A DNA stretch of 64,000 nt from Jeotgalicoccus sp. (GTDB lineage: Bacteria; Bacillota; Bacilli; Staphylococcales; Salinicoccaceae), in assembly GCA_003513765.1 (NCBI GenBank), contig DONT01000004.1, forward strand, positions 166,451-230,450. Reading direction: 5' to 3'. Position numbers and translations under genes: made by a program. Shown in pieces: positions 18,236 through 27,203 of this stretch; the stretch's first letter is position 1, and each line of letters opens with the position of its first letter. The notes beneath the pieces are model-generated. The model ran no database searches. It worked only from the letters and a program-made list of their open reading frames with translations, and was not told the DNA's origin.

Positions 18236-18247
18236 AGACTTTATAAT
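18218..18247 (+). promoter_or_regulatory. Promoter of the 90-codon gene
   Basis: TAGACT (18218-18223), 18 bp, perfect TATAAT (18242-18247). Because the -10 box lies inside a longer theoretical reading frame, the GTG at 18269 is the credible start. Confidence 0.65.
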
Positions 18248-18268
18248 AGTATCAAGGGAGGGGAAACT

Positions 18269-18541
18269 GTGAAGATAGAACAGATTATGTCGAAGGTTAA
18301 GAATGAAATGATGAGAAGCGATAAAATGTTTACCGGAATTGAGTTCAACGTACGGGATGAACAGGTCGTTATGAACTATGTCTATGCTGATTACAGCAGC
18401 GGTGCGGACACCAATACAGATATGTATATGCCTCACGGAGAAGACCCTGTTTTTATTAATGAAGAAGAGATGAATATGCTGCTCGGCAAACTGCGTGAAA
18501 AAAATATCAGCTATAACATTAGAAAAGATGAATTTATTTAA
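18269..18541 (+). CDS. Conserved hypothetical protein (90 aa)
   Basis: A small cytosolic protein without membrane segments. The start chosen is GTG 18269, with GGGAGGGG six bases upstream; an upstream in-frame ATG lies before the promoter -10 box. The sequence shows alternating beta strands (FTGIEFNVRDEQVVMNYVYADYSS) followed by a helix (INEEEMNMLLGKLREKN). I do not recognise a family with confidence. Monocistronic between divergent promoters and a bidirectional terminator. Confidence 0.7.
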   Translation: MKIEQIMSKVKNEMMRSDKMFTGIEFNVRDEQVVMNYVYADYSSGADTNTDMYMPHGEDPVFINEEEMNMLLGKLREKNISYNIRKDEFI

Positions 18542-18546
18542 TCTTA

Positions 18547-18585
18547 AAAAGACGGTGCCTGTAATTATACAGACACCGTCTTTTC
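18547..18585. terminator. Bidirectional terminator
   Basis: AAGACGGTG-CTGTA / TACAG-CACCGTCTT with flanking A and T runs, between the 90-codon gene and def. Confidence 0.9.
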
Positions 18586-18595
18586 TTCTGCAGAA

Positions 18596-19147
18596 TTAGT
18601 CGAGCGGCTGTGCATTGTCATGCGGCTCGAAAGGTTCATTTTTATCGATATGGTCGTAAAACATTACGCCGTTAAGATGATCGAGTTCATGCTGCAGTAC
18701 TACAGCTAAAAAGCCTTTTGCTTTAATCTCGATTTTCTCTCCATCGATTGTTTCAGCACTGACGCGTATGCGTTTCTTACGCTGTACAATGCCTTCAATT
18801 TCTTCATCAACACTCAGACAGCCTTCGCCCCCGGGTAAATAAGTTTCATTTACTGAATGACTTATTACTTTAGGGTTAATCAGCATGTAATCATATTCGG
18901 GATTACCTTCTTCATCTTCAACATATATGGCAAGCATACGTTTATCAAGACCAATTTGAGGTGCGGCAAGTCCGACACCCGGTCTGAGTGAGTACTTTTC
19001 GCTCAGTTCAGGATCCTGTGAGTTGATCAGATATTCTCTCATACTTTTTAATTCTGCTATTGTCTGTGCATCGATTTCTGCCACTTCGCTTACTTTTTTA
19101 CGCAGCATCGGATGACCGTCGCGCACAATATCGTCCATAGTCAGCAC
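18596..19147 (-). CDS. def: Peptide deformylase
   Basis: Removes the N-formyl group from nascent proteins. The three motifs are present: GVGLAAPQIG (near 58), EGCLSVDEE (near 112) and QHELDHLNGVMF (near 155), supplying the Cys and two His metal ligands. The start is taken as GTG 19147 because GGAGG lies about eight bases before it and the resulting 183-residue protein starts like S. aureus Def (xLTMDDIxRDGHP); a longer ATG start at 19168 would place the ribosome site inside the coding region. Type 2 (Gram-positive) deformylase. Confidence 0.95.
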   Translation of the reverse strand: MLTMDDIVRDGHPMLRKKVSEVAEIDAQTIAELKSMREYLINSQDPELSEKYSLRPGVGLAAPQIGLDKRMLAIYVEDEEGNPEYDYMLINPKVISHSVNETYLPGGEGCLSVDEEIEGIVQRKKRIRVSAETIDGEKIEIKAKGFLAVVLQHELDHLNGVMFYDHIDKNEPFEPHDNAQPLD

Positions 19148-19256
19148 GATAAAACCTCCTTGTTTCAAACACTCGGTTTATTATACATTATATTTGCGTT
19201 AAAATGGTATTGTAAATACTGATAAAATTTTAAATAACCTGGGGGGTACGTTTCGA

Positions 19257-19886
19257 GTGAAGAAATTTATTTTATTATTAGGCAGTGCAGCACTGTTTTT
19301 AAGTGCGTGCAGCAACGCTGAATCTGAGCTGAATGATTTTTATGATGAATTTACCGGCAGTCTCGGTGAAGAACAGGGTCTTGCTGAATTAAACGAACAA
19401 TATAATGAACTGGAAGGCACAAAGGCGGCGCTGCAGGAAGAACTGAACAATGCTGATATAGAAGAAATTAACGGCATCAGCGAAGAGCTTCAGACGAATA
19501 CTGAAGAGCGCCTGGAACTGCTGGAAGAGGAACGTGCGCTGATTGTTGATTCTAATGAAGCTTTTGAAGATGCACGTGAAGCGGCAGCAGATATTTCCAA
19601 CGAAGAGTACAAAAAAGAAGCAGACTCATTAGTATCGGCTATGAACGCACGTTTTGAGGCACATGAAACGATGACGGATACATATACAGAAGCCCTCGAA
19701 GCGGAACAGAAGCTGTTTGAATATTTAGGGGAAGAAGAAATTACTCAGGACGCAGTTGACGAGCATTTAAATAAAATTGCAGAATACAGCGAACCGATTA
19801 ACAAAGCATCCGAGAGTTTTGCAGCTGAAACAGAAAAGATTAACCAGTTAAAAGGTGAAATAGAACAAATACTTGAAAATAACTAA
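19257..19886 (+). CDS. YkyA-type cell-wall-binding lipoprotein
   Basis: A 209-residue lipoprotein: signal peptide with lipobox LSAC (Cys near residue 18), then an acidic, almost entirely helical and coiled-coil domain rich in Glu and Ala (EELQTNTEERLELLEEERA). Length, lipobox and position directly upstream of pdhA match the YkyA family (PF10368, putative cell-wall-binding lipoprotein). Starts at GTG after GGGGGG-type ribosome site. Exposed on the outer face of the membrane. No terminator separates it clearly from the pdh promoter region. Confidence 0.8.
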   Translation: MKKFILLLGSAALFLSACSNAESELNDFYDEFTGSLGEEQGLAELNEQYNELEGTKAALQEELNNADIEEINGISEELQTNTEERLELLEEERALIVDSNEAFEDAREAAADISNEEYKKEADSLVSAMNARFEAHETMTDTYTEALEAEQKLFEYLGEEEITQDAVDEHLNKIAEYSEPINKASESFAAETEKINQLKGEIEQILENN

Positions 19887-19906
19887 GAATTTAAAGTGTT
19901 ACTAGA

Positions 19907-19920
19907 ACAGTTATAACTGT
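19907..19920. promoter_or_regulatory. Palindrome upstream of pdhA (candidate operator 1)
   Basis: Perfect 14-bp palindrome ACAGTTA/TAACTGT, 21 bases after the lipoprotein stop codon. Shares the AACAGT element with operator 2. Confidence 0.4.
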
Positions 19921-19927
19921 ATCACCA

Positions 19928-19942
19928 ATGAAAACGCTGACA
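19928..19942 (+). promoter_or_regulatory. CcpA cre-like site upstream of pdhA
   Basis: ATGAAAACGCTGACA matches the published cre consensus WTGNAANCGNWNNCW at every constrained position. It is centred about 75-80 bp before the likely transcription start, the distance at which CcpA usually activates rather than represses. Confidence 0.6.
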
Positions 19943-19981
19943 TGACAGCACTGTTCCATTCTGTTATACCTGTATATGTTT

Positions 19982-20009
19982 TACTGTTAGAACAGTAGTA
20001 TGATAAAAT
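19982..20009 (+). promoter_or_regulatory. pdhA promoter with overlapping palindrome (candidate operator 2)
   Basis: TACTGTT-AG-AACAGTA (19982-19997) is a perfect 7-2-7 inverted repeat that directly abuts TATGAT/TAAAAT -10-like elements (19999-20009). A repressor bound there would block the promoter. Confidence 0.5.
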
Positions 20010-20051
20010 GAATGTAATTACTAAACAAATTAGAAGGGATTGTGAACACAC

Positions 20052-21158
20052 ATGGCAGCAAATAATAAATTTAATCCAGTTGATGTTCTTTCAGAGATAG
20101 AAGCTAAATTTGAAATGCTTCAAATTTTGAATGAAAAAGGCGAAATCGTCAACAAAGACATGGATCCTAAATTATCTGATGAGGAACTCGTTGAACTAAT
20201 GACGAGAATGGTTTGGACTAGAGTTTTAGATGAGCGTTCGACGGCACTTAACCGTCAGGGACGTTTAGGATTCTACGCTCCGACAGCTGGACAGGAAGCA
20301 TCACAGATTGCAAGTCACTATGCATTATCAAAAGGGGATTATGTACTTCCGGGCTACCGCGATGTACCTCAGCTAATCTGGCACGGCCTGCCGCTGACTA
20401 AAGCATTCTTGTTCTCACGCGGACATTATAAAGGAAACCAGTTCCCTGAAGGCGTTAATGCATTAAGCCCGCAGATTATTATCGGCGCGCAGTATGTACA
20501 AAACGCAGGTGTCGCACTCGGCCTTAAAAAACGCGGTAAAGAAAACGTAGCAATTACGTATACTGGTGACGGCGGTACTTCACAAGGTGATTTCTATGAA
20601 GGAATCAACTTCGCTGGAGCTTACAATGCACCGGCAATCTTCGTTATCCAAAACAATAACTATGCAATTTCTACACCGAGAGAATTGCAGAGTAAAGCTG
20701 CAACACTCGCTCAAAAAGCTGTAGCAGCTGGTATTCCTGGTGTTCTTGTAGACGGCATGGACCCGCTTGCAGTTTATAAAGCAACTAAAGACGCACGCGA
20801 CCGTGCAGTAGAAGGAGACGGCCCGACACTAATTGAAACACTATGCTACCGTTTCGGACCGCACACGATGGCGGGAGACGATCCAACAAGATACAGAACT
20901 TCTGATGAGGATACTGACTGGGAGAAAAAAGACCCGATTGTCCGTTTCCGCACTTATTTAGAAGGCAAAAAATTATGGTCTAAAGAAGAAGAAGATAAAG
21001 TAATTGAACAAGCTAAAGAAGATGTGAAAGCTGCACTTAAAGAAGCAGATGCAACTGAAAAACAATCTGTAACTGAGCTGATGGATCTTATGTACGATGT
21101 AAAACCATCTAACTTAGAAGAGCAGTATGAGTACTATAAAGGAAAGGAGTCTAAATAA
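20052..21158 (+). CDS. pdhA: Pyruvate dehydrogenase E1 alpha
   Basis: With PdhB forms the thiamine-diphosphate E1 enzyme that decarboxylates pyruvate. The 368-residue protein contains the ThDP motif GDGGTSQGDFYEGINFAGAYNAP...NNNYAIS (near 175-205) and the phosphorylation-loop-like YRFGPHTMAGDDPTRYR. First gene of the compact pdhABCD operon, two bases before pdhB. Confidence 0.97.
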   Translation: MAANNKFNPVDVLSEIEAKFEMLQILNEKGEIVNKDMDPKLSDEELVELMTRMVWTRVLDERSTALNRQGRLGFYAPTAGQEASQIASHYALSKGDYVLPGYRDVPQLIWHGLPLTKAFLFSRGHYKGNQFPEGVNALSPQIIIGAQYVQNAGVALGLKKRGKENVAITYTGDGGTSQGDFYEGINFAGAYNAPAIFVIQNNNYAISTPRELQSKAATLAQKAVAAGIPGVLVDGMDPLAVYKATKDARDRAVEGDGPTLIETLCYRFGPHTMAGDDPTRYRTSDEDTDWEKKDPIVRFRTYLEGKKLWSKEEEDKVIEQAKEDVKAALKEADATEKQSVTELMDLMYDVKPSNLEEQYEYYKGKESK

Positions 21159-21160
21159 TT

Positions 21161-22138
21161 ATGGCACAAATGACGATGATTCAAGCTATTACTAATGCTA
21201 TGGCTACAGAACTTAAAAATGATGAGAACGTTCTTGTTTTTGGTGAAGATGTTGGTGTAAACGGCGGGGTATTCCGTGCAACAGAAGGTTTGCAGGAAGA
21301 ATTCGGCGTTGACCGTGTATTTGATACTCCACTTGCAGAAAGCGGCCTCGTGTCATTAGGTTTAGGCTTAACTTTAGAAGATTACCGTCCGGTAATTGAA
21401 ATTCAGTTCTTCGGTTTCCTATTTGAAGCAATGGATGGCATTGCAGGTCAGATCGCACGCCACAGAGTTCGTTCAGGTGCATCTAAATCAGCACCAATCG
21501 TTATCCGCGCGCCATTCGGCGGGGGAGTTAACACACCTGAGCTTCACGCTGACTCATTAGAAGGATTAATGGCTCAGACACCCGGTTTACGTGTAGTTAT
21601 TCCGTCAAACCCTGTAGATGCTAAAGGTCTGTTAATTTCAGCGATCCGTTCAAATGATCCTGTTATCTTCCTTGAGCATATGAAATTATACCGTTCATTC
21701 CGTGAAGACGTTCCTGAAGAGGACTACGAAGTTGAAATCGGCAAAGCAAGTGTCAAGCAGGAAGGTACAGACATTACTCTTATCGCCTACGGCGCTATGG
21801 TTCAGGAAGCAATGAAAGCTGCTGAAGAACTTGCAAAAGAAGATGTAAGCGTTGAAGTAATCGACCTCCGTACAGTATCGCCTGTAGATTACGACACTTT
21901 AATCGAATCTGTTAAGAAAACTAACAGAGCAGTAATGATTCAGGAAGCGCAGCGCCAGGCTGGTGTTGCAGCTAACGTCGTATCTGAATTATCAGAGCGT
22001 GCGATTCTGCACCTTGAAGCACCAATCAAACGCGTAACGGCACCGGATACAGTTTATCCGTTCACACAGGCTGAAAGTGTCTGGTTACCGAACAAAGATG
22101 ATATCATTGAACGTGCAAAAGAAGTGCTGGATTTCTAG
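21161..22138 (+). CDS. pdhB: Pyruvate dehydrogenase E1 beta
   Basis: The 325-residue beta subunit of E1. Typical blocks: GEDVGVNGGVFRATEGL near the N terminus, FDTPLAESG, IEIQFFGFLFEAMDGI, and the C-terminal transketolase domain beginning near residue 205. AAAGGAG site within the end of pdhA. Confidence 0.97.
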   Translation: MAQMTMIQAITNAMATELKNDENVLVFGEDVGVNGGVFRATEGLQEEFGVDRVFDTPLAESGLVSLGLGLTLEDYRPVIEIQFFGFLFEAMDGIAGQIARHRVRSGASKSAPIVIRAPFGGGVNTPELHADSLEGLMAQTPGLRVVIPSNPVDAKGLLISAIRSNDPVIFLEHMKLYRSFREDVPEEDYEVEIGKASVKQEGTDITLIAYGAMVQEAMKAAEELAKEDVSVEVIDLRTVSPVDYDTLIESVKKTNRAVMIQEAQRQAGVAANVVSELSERAILHLEAPIKRVTAPDTVYPFTQAESVWLPNKDDIIERAKEVLDF

Positions 22139-22163
22139 AGTCTAATATATAGGAGGAATAATT

Positions 22164-23498
22164 ATGGCATTTGAATTTAAACTCCCGGACATCGGTGAAG
22201 GAATTCACGAAGGGGAAATCGCTAAATGGCTAGTTGCCGAAGGCGATAAGATTAATGAAGATGATGTATTGGTAGAAATTCAAAACGATAAAGCAGTCGT
22301 AGAAATTCCATCTCCTGTAGATGGAACTATTTCTAAGATTCATATCGGAGAAGGTGAAGTCACTACTGTCGGCACGACCATCGTTACGATTGACGACGGC
22401 AGTGAAGATTCAGGATCTGCAGAAGAAACTGAAGAGCAGCCTGAAGAAAAAGCTGAAAAAACTTCAGATAAACCGGCTGACGATGCAGCGAAACCTGCTG
22501 ATGAAGAACAGGCGTCTGAAGAATCTCCAAACAAAGAAAAAAAACAAGCGGATAAAGACACGTCAGACAACGATAAGATAGTTATTGCAATGCCGTCTGT
22601 ACGTAAATTTGCACGCGAAAATAATGTTAATATTAAAGAAGTAACAGGCACAGGTAAAAATGGCCGTATTCTTAAAGAAGATATCGAAAACTTCGGTTCT
22701 GAATCAGCTGAACCAACAGAGACAAAAGCGTCTGCTGATGATTCAGCAGCAGCTTCTGAAACTGCACAACAAGCACCGGCTAAACAGCAGACAGGTGAAC
22801 TGGAAACTCGCGAGAAGATGAGCGGTATGAGAAAAGCGATTGCGAAAGCAATGGTTAATTCTAAACACACATCTCCTCACGTTACACACATTGATGAAGT
22901 TGAAGTCGATGCACTGTGGGATCACCGCAAGAAGTTCAAAGAAATCGCAGCAGAACAGAATGTTAAATTAACATTCCTGCCTTACGTAGTTAAAGCTCTT
23001 GTATCGGCACTTAAGAAATATCCTGAATTAAACACTTCAATTGATAATGAAACATTTGAAGTCATTCAAAAACATTACTATAATGTAGGTATTGCGGCAG
23101 ATACTGAAAAAGGTCTAGTAGTACCTGTTGTAAAAGATGCAGACAAACTTTCAATGTTCGAAATTTCTGATGAAATAAACGAACTGGCAACAAAAGCACG
23201 TGACGGCAAGCTTTCATCTGAAGAGATGAAAGGCGGTTCTGTAACAATTTCTAACCTTGGATCAGCAGGCGGCAAATGGTTTACACCAGTTATCAACCAG
23301 CCGGAAGTTGCTATCTTAGGAATTGGCCGAATTGAAGAACAGCCTGTTGTTAAAGACGGTGAAATTGTCGCAGCACGTGTTCTCGCACTATCACTTAGTT
23401 ACGACCATAGACAAATCGATGGCGCAACAGCTCAAAATGCTTTAAATCATATTAAGCGTCTGCTTAATAATCCGGATTTATTATTAATGGAGGGGTAG
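22164..23498 (+). CDS. pdhC: Pyruvate dehydrogenase E2 (dihydrolipoyl acetyltransferase)
   Basis: A 444-residue core enzyme: one lipoyl domain (residues 1-78, lipoyl Lys at about 43 in NDKAVVE), a Glu/Asp/Ala/Pro/Lys-rich flexible linker (80-135), a peripheral subunit-binding domain (about 142-178, PSVRKFARENNV...GTGKNGRILKEDI), a second linker, and the catalytic acyltransferase domain (about 215-444) with SYDHRQIDGA near the C terminus. AGGAGG site 5' of ATG. Confidence 0.97.
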   Translation: MAFEFKLPDIGEGIHEGEIAKWLVAEGDKINEDDVLVEIQNDKAVVEIPSPVDGTISKIHIGEGEVTTVGTTIVTIDDGSEDSGSAEETEEQPEEKAEKTSDKPADDAAKPADEEQASEESPNKEKKQADKDTSDNDKIVIAMPSVRKFARENNVNIKEVTGTGKNGRILKEDIENFGSESAEPTETKASADDSAAASETAQQAPAKQQTGELETREKMSGMRKAIAKAMVNSKHTSPHVTHIDEVEVDALWDHRKKFKEIAAEQNVKLTFLPYVVKALVSALKKYPELNTSIDNETFEVIQKHYYNVGIAADTEKGLVVPVVKDADKLSMFEISDEINELATKARDGKLSSEEMKGGSVTISNLGSAGGKWFTPVINQPEVAILGIGRIEEQPVVKDGEIVAARVLALSLSYDHRQIDGATAQNALNHIKRLLNNPDLLLMEG

Positions 23499-23503
23499 TT
23501 AAA

Positions 23504-24910
23504 ATGGTAGTTGGAGATTTTCCTATTGAAACAGATACAATTGTAATTGGTGCAGGTCCCGGCGGATATGTCGCTGCAATTCGTGCAGCACAGCTTGGCC
23601 AGAGTGTAACATTGGTAGAAAAAGGAAATGTCGGCGGTGTATGTTTAAATGTTGGGTGTATCCCATCTAAAGCGATGATTTCATCAGCACACCGTTACCA
23701 GGAAGCTCAAAATTCTGAAGACATGGGTGTTATTACTGAAGGCGTTAAATTAGACTTCTCTAAAGTTCAGGAGTTTAAAGACAGCGTAGTAAACAAACTT
23801 GTCGGCGGAGTTGACATGCTCTTAAAAGGCAACAAAGTTAATGTTGTTAAAGGTGAAGCTTACTTCGTAGACAGCAGCAAACTAAAAGTAATGGATGATA
23901 AGCAGTCGCAAACTTACGAGTTTAAAAATGCAATCATCGCTACAGGTTCACGTCCGATTGAAATCCCAGGATTTAAATTCGGCGGCCGTATTCTAGATTC
24001 TACAGGTGCGCTGGCACTTGAAGAAGCGCCTGAGAAACTTATCGTTATCGGCGGAGGATATATTGGTACTGAGCTTGGTTCAGCGTATGCGAACTTCGGT
24101 ACAGAAGTGACGATTCTTGAAGGAACACCTGACATTTTAGGCGGTTTCGAAAAACAGATGACTCAGTTAGTTAAGAAAAACCTTAAATCTAAAAATGCTA
24201 CAATTGTTACTAAAGCAATGGCTAAATCTGCTGAAGAGACAGAAAACGGCGTTAAAGTAACTTACGAAGCAAAAGACGAAACTCATGAAGTTGAAGCGGA
24301 CTACGTACTGGTTACAGTTGGACGCAGACCGAACACTGATGAGCTTGGTCTGGAAGAATTAGGAATTAAAATGTCTGACCGCGGTTTAATCGAAGTTGAT
24401 AAACAGTCGCGTTCAAGCGTTTCAAATATCTATGCTATCGGCGATATCGTTGACGGACTTCCACTTGCTCACAAAGCAAGCTACGAAGGTAAAGTTGCAG
24501 CAGAAGCAATTGCCGGCGAAAAATCAGAAGTTGATTACATCGCTATGCCTGCTGTCTGCTTCACTGAACCTGAATTGGCTACAGTCGGTTATAACGAAAA
24601 ACAGGCTAAAGAAAAAGATATCGAAGTTGTTACAGGCAAGTTCCCGTTCCAGGCAAATGGACGTGCACTTGGACTTAACAAAACAGACGGTTTTGTTAAA
24701 GTTGTAGCACGTAAAGAAGACGGACTTGTTATCGGTGCTCAAATCGCAGGTAACGGCGCTTCAGATATTATTTCTGAACTTGGTCTTGCAGTTGAAACTG
24801 GTATGACGCTTGAGGATATCGCGTTAACAATTCACGCGCATCCGACATTAGGTGAAATTCCGATGGAAGCAGCGGAAGTTGCTTTAGGCCGTCCAATTCA
24901 CTCAATGTAA
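23504..24910 (+). CDS. pdhD: Dihydrolipoyl dehydrogenase (E3)
   Basis: The 468-residue FAD enzyme that re-oxidises the lipoyl groups. FAD motif GAGPGGYVAAIRAAQLG, redox disulfide GGVCLNVGCIPSK, NAD motif GGGYIGTELGSAYANFG, and the C-terminal HAHPTLGE with the catalytic His. Ends the pdh operon before a terminator. Confidence 0.97.
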   Translation: MVVGDFPIETDTIVIGAGPGGYVAAIRAAQLGQSVTLVEKGNVGGVCLNVGCIPSKAMISSAHRYQEAQNSEDMGVITEGVKLDFSKVQEFKDSVVNKLVGGVDMLLKGNKVNVVKGEAYFVDSSKLKVMDDKQSQTYEFKNAIIATGSRPIEIPGFKFGGRILDSTGALALEEAPEKLIVIGGGYIGTELGSAYANFGTEVTILEGTPDILGGFEKQMTQLVKKNLKSKNATIVTKAMAKSAEETENGVKVTYEAKDETHEVEADYVLVTVGRRPNTDELGLEELGIKMSDRGLIEVDKQSRSSVSNIYAIGDIVDGLPLAHKASYEGKVAAEAIAGEKSEVDYIAMPAVCFTEPELATVGYNEKQAKEKDIEVVTGKFPFQANGRALGLNKTDGFVKVVARKEDGLVIGAQIAGNGASDIISELGLAVETGMTLEDIALTIHAHPTLGEIPMEAAEVALGRPIHSM

Positions 24911-24924
24911 TTTTATAAATTTTA

Positions 24925-24955
24925 AAGGTCAGGGTTAATTACTCTGGCCTTTATT
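24925..24955 (+). terminator. Terminator of pdhABCD
   Basis: AGGTCAGGG / CTCTGGCCT stem and a T-rich tail; the tail runs into the ribosome site of the next gene. Confidence 0.75.
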
Positions 24956-24974
24956 TTATTTGGAGGTAAAAACA

Positions 24975-25250
24975 ATGAACAATGAATACTCATATCCATT
25001 GGATTATGACTGGAGCACTGAAGAAATACTGCATGTAATGTCATTTTATCAAGCTGTTGAAATCGGTTATGAAGAAGGCGTACTGGCAGGTAAATTTGAA
25101 GAAGCATATAATGACTTCAAAAAAATTGTGCCGTCAAAATCTGAAGAAAAAACACTTTTTAAAGAATATGAAAAAGTCAGCGGCAAAGTTCCTTATCTGC
25201 TGATTAAGCAGCTTAAAGATGCAGAACCGGCCGATATAATTAAGCCGTAA
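24975..25250 (+). CDS. UPF0223 family protein
   Basis: A 91-residue protein of the UPF0223 (YktA) family, recognised by its N terminus NNEYSYPLDYDWSTEEI. Start taken at ATG 24975, six bases after GGAGGT; a shorter upstream candidate at 24960 would precede that site. The family has no known function and is conserved next to pdh/pot genes in staphylococci, as here. Confidence 0.85.
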   Translation: MNNEYSYPLDYDWSTEEILHVMSFYQAVEIGYEEGVLAGKFEEAYNDFKKIVPSKSEEKTLFKEYEKVSGKVPYLLIKQLKDAEPADIIKP

Positions 25251-25257
25251 AAAAAGA

Positions 25258-25287
25258 TTGTCATACTGTAATACTCTCGCATATAAT
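25258..25287 (+). promoter_or_regulatory. Promoter of potABCD
   Basis: TTGTCA (25258-25263), 18 bp, perfect TATAAT (25282-25287), 29 bases before potA. Confidence 0.7.
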
Positions 25288-25316
25288 AAATTGAATGATT
25301 ATAAGGGAGGACAGTT

Positions 25317-26402
25317 ATGACAGTTGTTAAGCTTCACAATATCACGCAATTATATGACGACAATAAAATACTTCATAATATAAATTACACATTTGAGAAC
25401 AATAAGTTTTATACAATATTAGGGCCGTCTGGCTGCGGGAAAACAACTATATTAAAACTCATCGGCGGTTTTATTCATCCAACCGGCGGTGAGATTTTTT
25501 TCGGCAATAAAAAGATGAATCATGTCGATGCGAGTAAAAGAAAAGTAAATACAGTGTTTCAGGATTACGCACTGTTTCCGCATTTAAATGTATATGACAA
25601 TATTGCTTTTGGTTTAAGAGTGAAAAAGACCGGTAAAAAACTGCTTGATGATAAGGTTCATGAAGTGTTAAAGCTGACGAATTTACTGGAGTATAAACAC
25701 CGTGATATCAGTGAATTATCAGGCGGACAGCGTCAGCGTGTCGCAATTGCACGTGCCGTCGTTAATGAACCGGATATACTGCTGCTTGATGAGCCGCTTT
25801 CTGCTCTCGATCAGAAGCTGCGTGTCGATATGCAGTATGAACTGAAAGAAATGCAGAAAAGACTGGGTATTATTTTTATTTTCGTAACACATGACCAGGA
25901 GGAAGCACTGGCCTTAAGTGATGAAATTATCGTGATGCAAAAAGGCAATATTGTGCAGGCGGGTACTCCAAAAGATATTTATGATGAACCGTTAAACAGA
26001 TACGTTGCTGATTTTATCGGCGAATCTAATATTGTCAGAGGAACGATGGTTAAAGATAAGAAAGTTGATATATACAATAGAACATACGACTGTATAGACG
26101 GCGGCATATTACCGGGGACACCAGTTGATGTAATGATCCGTCCGGAAGATATATATATCGTTGACCATAATCTCGGGAAACTGAATGTCACTGTAGATTC
26201 TGCCTTATTCAGAGGTGTGCACTACGAAATTTGCTGCATCGATGAAGATGGTTATGAGTGGGTACTGCATTCGACGAAAAACGCCCGGATTGGCAGCAAA
26301 GTATCTTTGAATTTTAATGCTGAAGATATCCATATTATGATTCCGGGCGAGGACGAAGATAAATTTAACGAACGTCTCGAGTCTTTCCAGGAGGAACAAT
26401 AG
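25317..26402 (+). CDS. potA: Spermidine/putrescine ABC transporter ATPase
   Basis: A 361-residue ABC ATPase: Walker A GPSGCGKTT (near 38), ABC signature LSGGQRQRVAIARA (near 135), Walker B ILLLDEPLSALD, and a C-terminal TOBE domain (about 240-340). Energises polyamine import with PotB, PotC and PotD. GGGAGG site; stop codon TAG directly abuts the potB ATG. Confidence 0.94.
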   Translation: MTVVKLHNITQLYDDNKILHNINYTFENNKFYTILGPSGCGKTTILKLIGGFIHPTGGEIFFGNKKMNHVDASKRKVNTVFQDYALFPHLNVYDNIAFGLRVKKTGKKLLDDKVHEVLKLTNLLEYKHRDISELSGGQRQRVAIARAVVNEPDILLLDEPLSALDQKLRVDMQYELKEMQKRLGIIFIFVTHDQEEALALSDEIIVMQKGNIVQAGTPKDIYDEPLNRYVADFIGESNIVRGTMVKDKKVDIYNRTYDCIDGGILPGTPVDVMIRPEDIYIVDHNLGKLNVTVDSALFRGVHYEICCIDEDGYEWVLHSTKNARIGSKVSLNFNAEDIHIMIPGEDEDKFNERLESFQEEQ

Positions 26403-27203
26403 ATGAAACGGGTACTGGCTGTTCCTTATTTTATCTGGATGCTGGTGTTTGTTATAACACCGCTTATGCTGATGGCAGGCTACAGTTTTTTGGACTTGTC
26501 CGGTAATATTACTCTTAATAACTACGCAGAATTCTTTTCGGAAAATTATATAAAGATGACTGTCTCATCGTTCTGGTATGCATTTTTAATTACAATTTTC
26601 ACACTGCTCGTCAGTTATCCGCTTGCACTGGCTGTAAGAATGACGTCTAACAAGACGATGTGGCTGTTGATTATAATCCTGCCGACATGGATCAATCTAT
26701 TGCTGAAAACATACGCCTTCATTGGTATTTTCGGACGAAATGGTATGGTAAACGGTATTGCAGGATGGTTAAATATTGGCGAATTCCAGCTGCTGTTCAG
26801 CGACGCGGCATTTATCATCGTTAGTGTGTATATTTTTATGCCATTTATGCTGCTGCCCGTATTCAACGCGATTGACGATATCGATAATAATCTGCTGAAT
26901 GCTGCGAGAGATCTCGGCGCAAGCCGGGCTGAAGTACTATTTAAAGTTATTATGCCGCTGTCCGTCGAAGGCGTGAAAACAGGTGTGCAGGTTGTGTTTA
27001 TTCCTTCATTAAGCTTGTTTATGATTACACGCCTGATTACAGGTAATAAAGTAATTACTCTCGGCACTGCAATTGAACAGCAGTTTTTAACGAATGAAAA
27101 TTGGGGGATGGGGTCGACGATTGGTGTATTTTTAATTTTAATGATGCTGATTGTTATGATATTCACCGGCGGCAACAGTAAAAAGCGGGTGAGTAAAATA
27201 TGA
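26403..27203 (+). CDS. potB: Spermidine/putrescine ABC transporter permease PotB
   Basis: A 266-residue permease with six predicted helices and the EAA loop reading NAARDLGASRAEVLFKVIMPLS, where PotA docks. Overlaps potC by four bases (ATGA). Confidence 0.93.
   Translation: MKRVLAVPYFIWMLVFVITPLMLMAGYSFLDLSGNITLNNYAEFFSENYIKMTVSSFWYAFLITIFTLLVSYPLALAVRMTSNKTMWLLIIILPTWINLLLKTYAFIGIFGRNGMVNGIAGWLNIGEFQLLFSDAAFIIVSVYIFMPFMLLPVFNAIDDIDNNLLNAARDLGASRAEVLFKVIMPLSVEGVKTGVQVVFIPSLSLFMITRLITGNKVITLGTAIEQQFLTNENWGMGSTIGVFLILMMLIVMIFTGGNSKKRVSKI

Noticed and set aside
22340..22870. 176-codon minus-strand frame rich in Ser and Ala
   Set aside because: Antisense of the low-complexity pdhC linkers, whose codon composition creates long open antisense frames.
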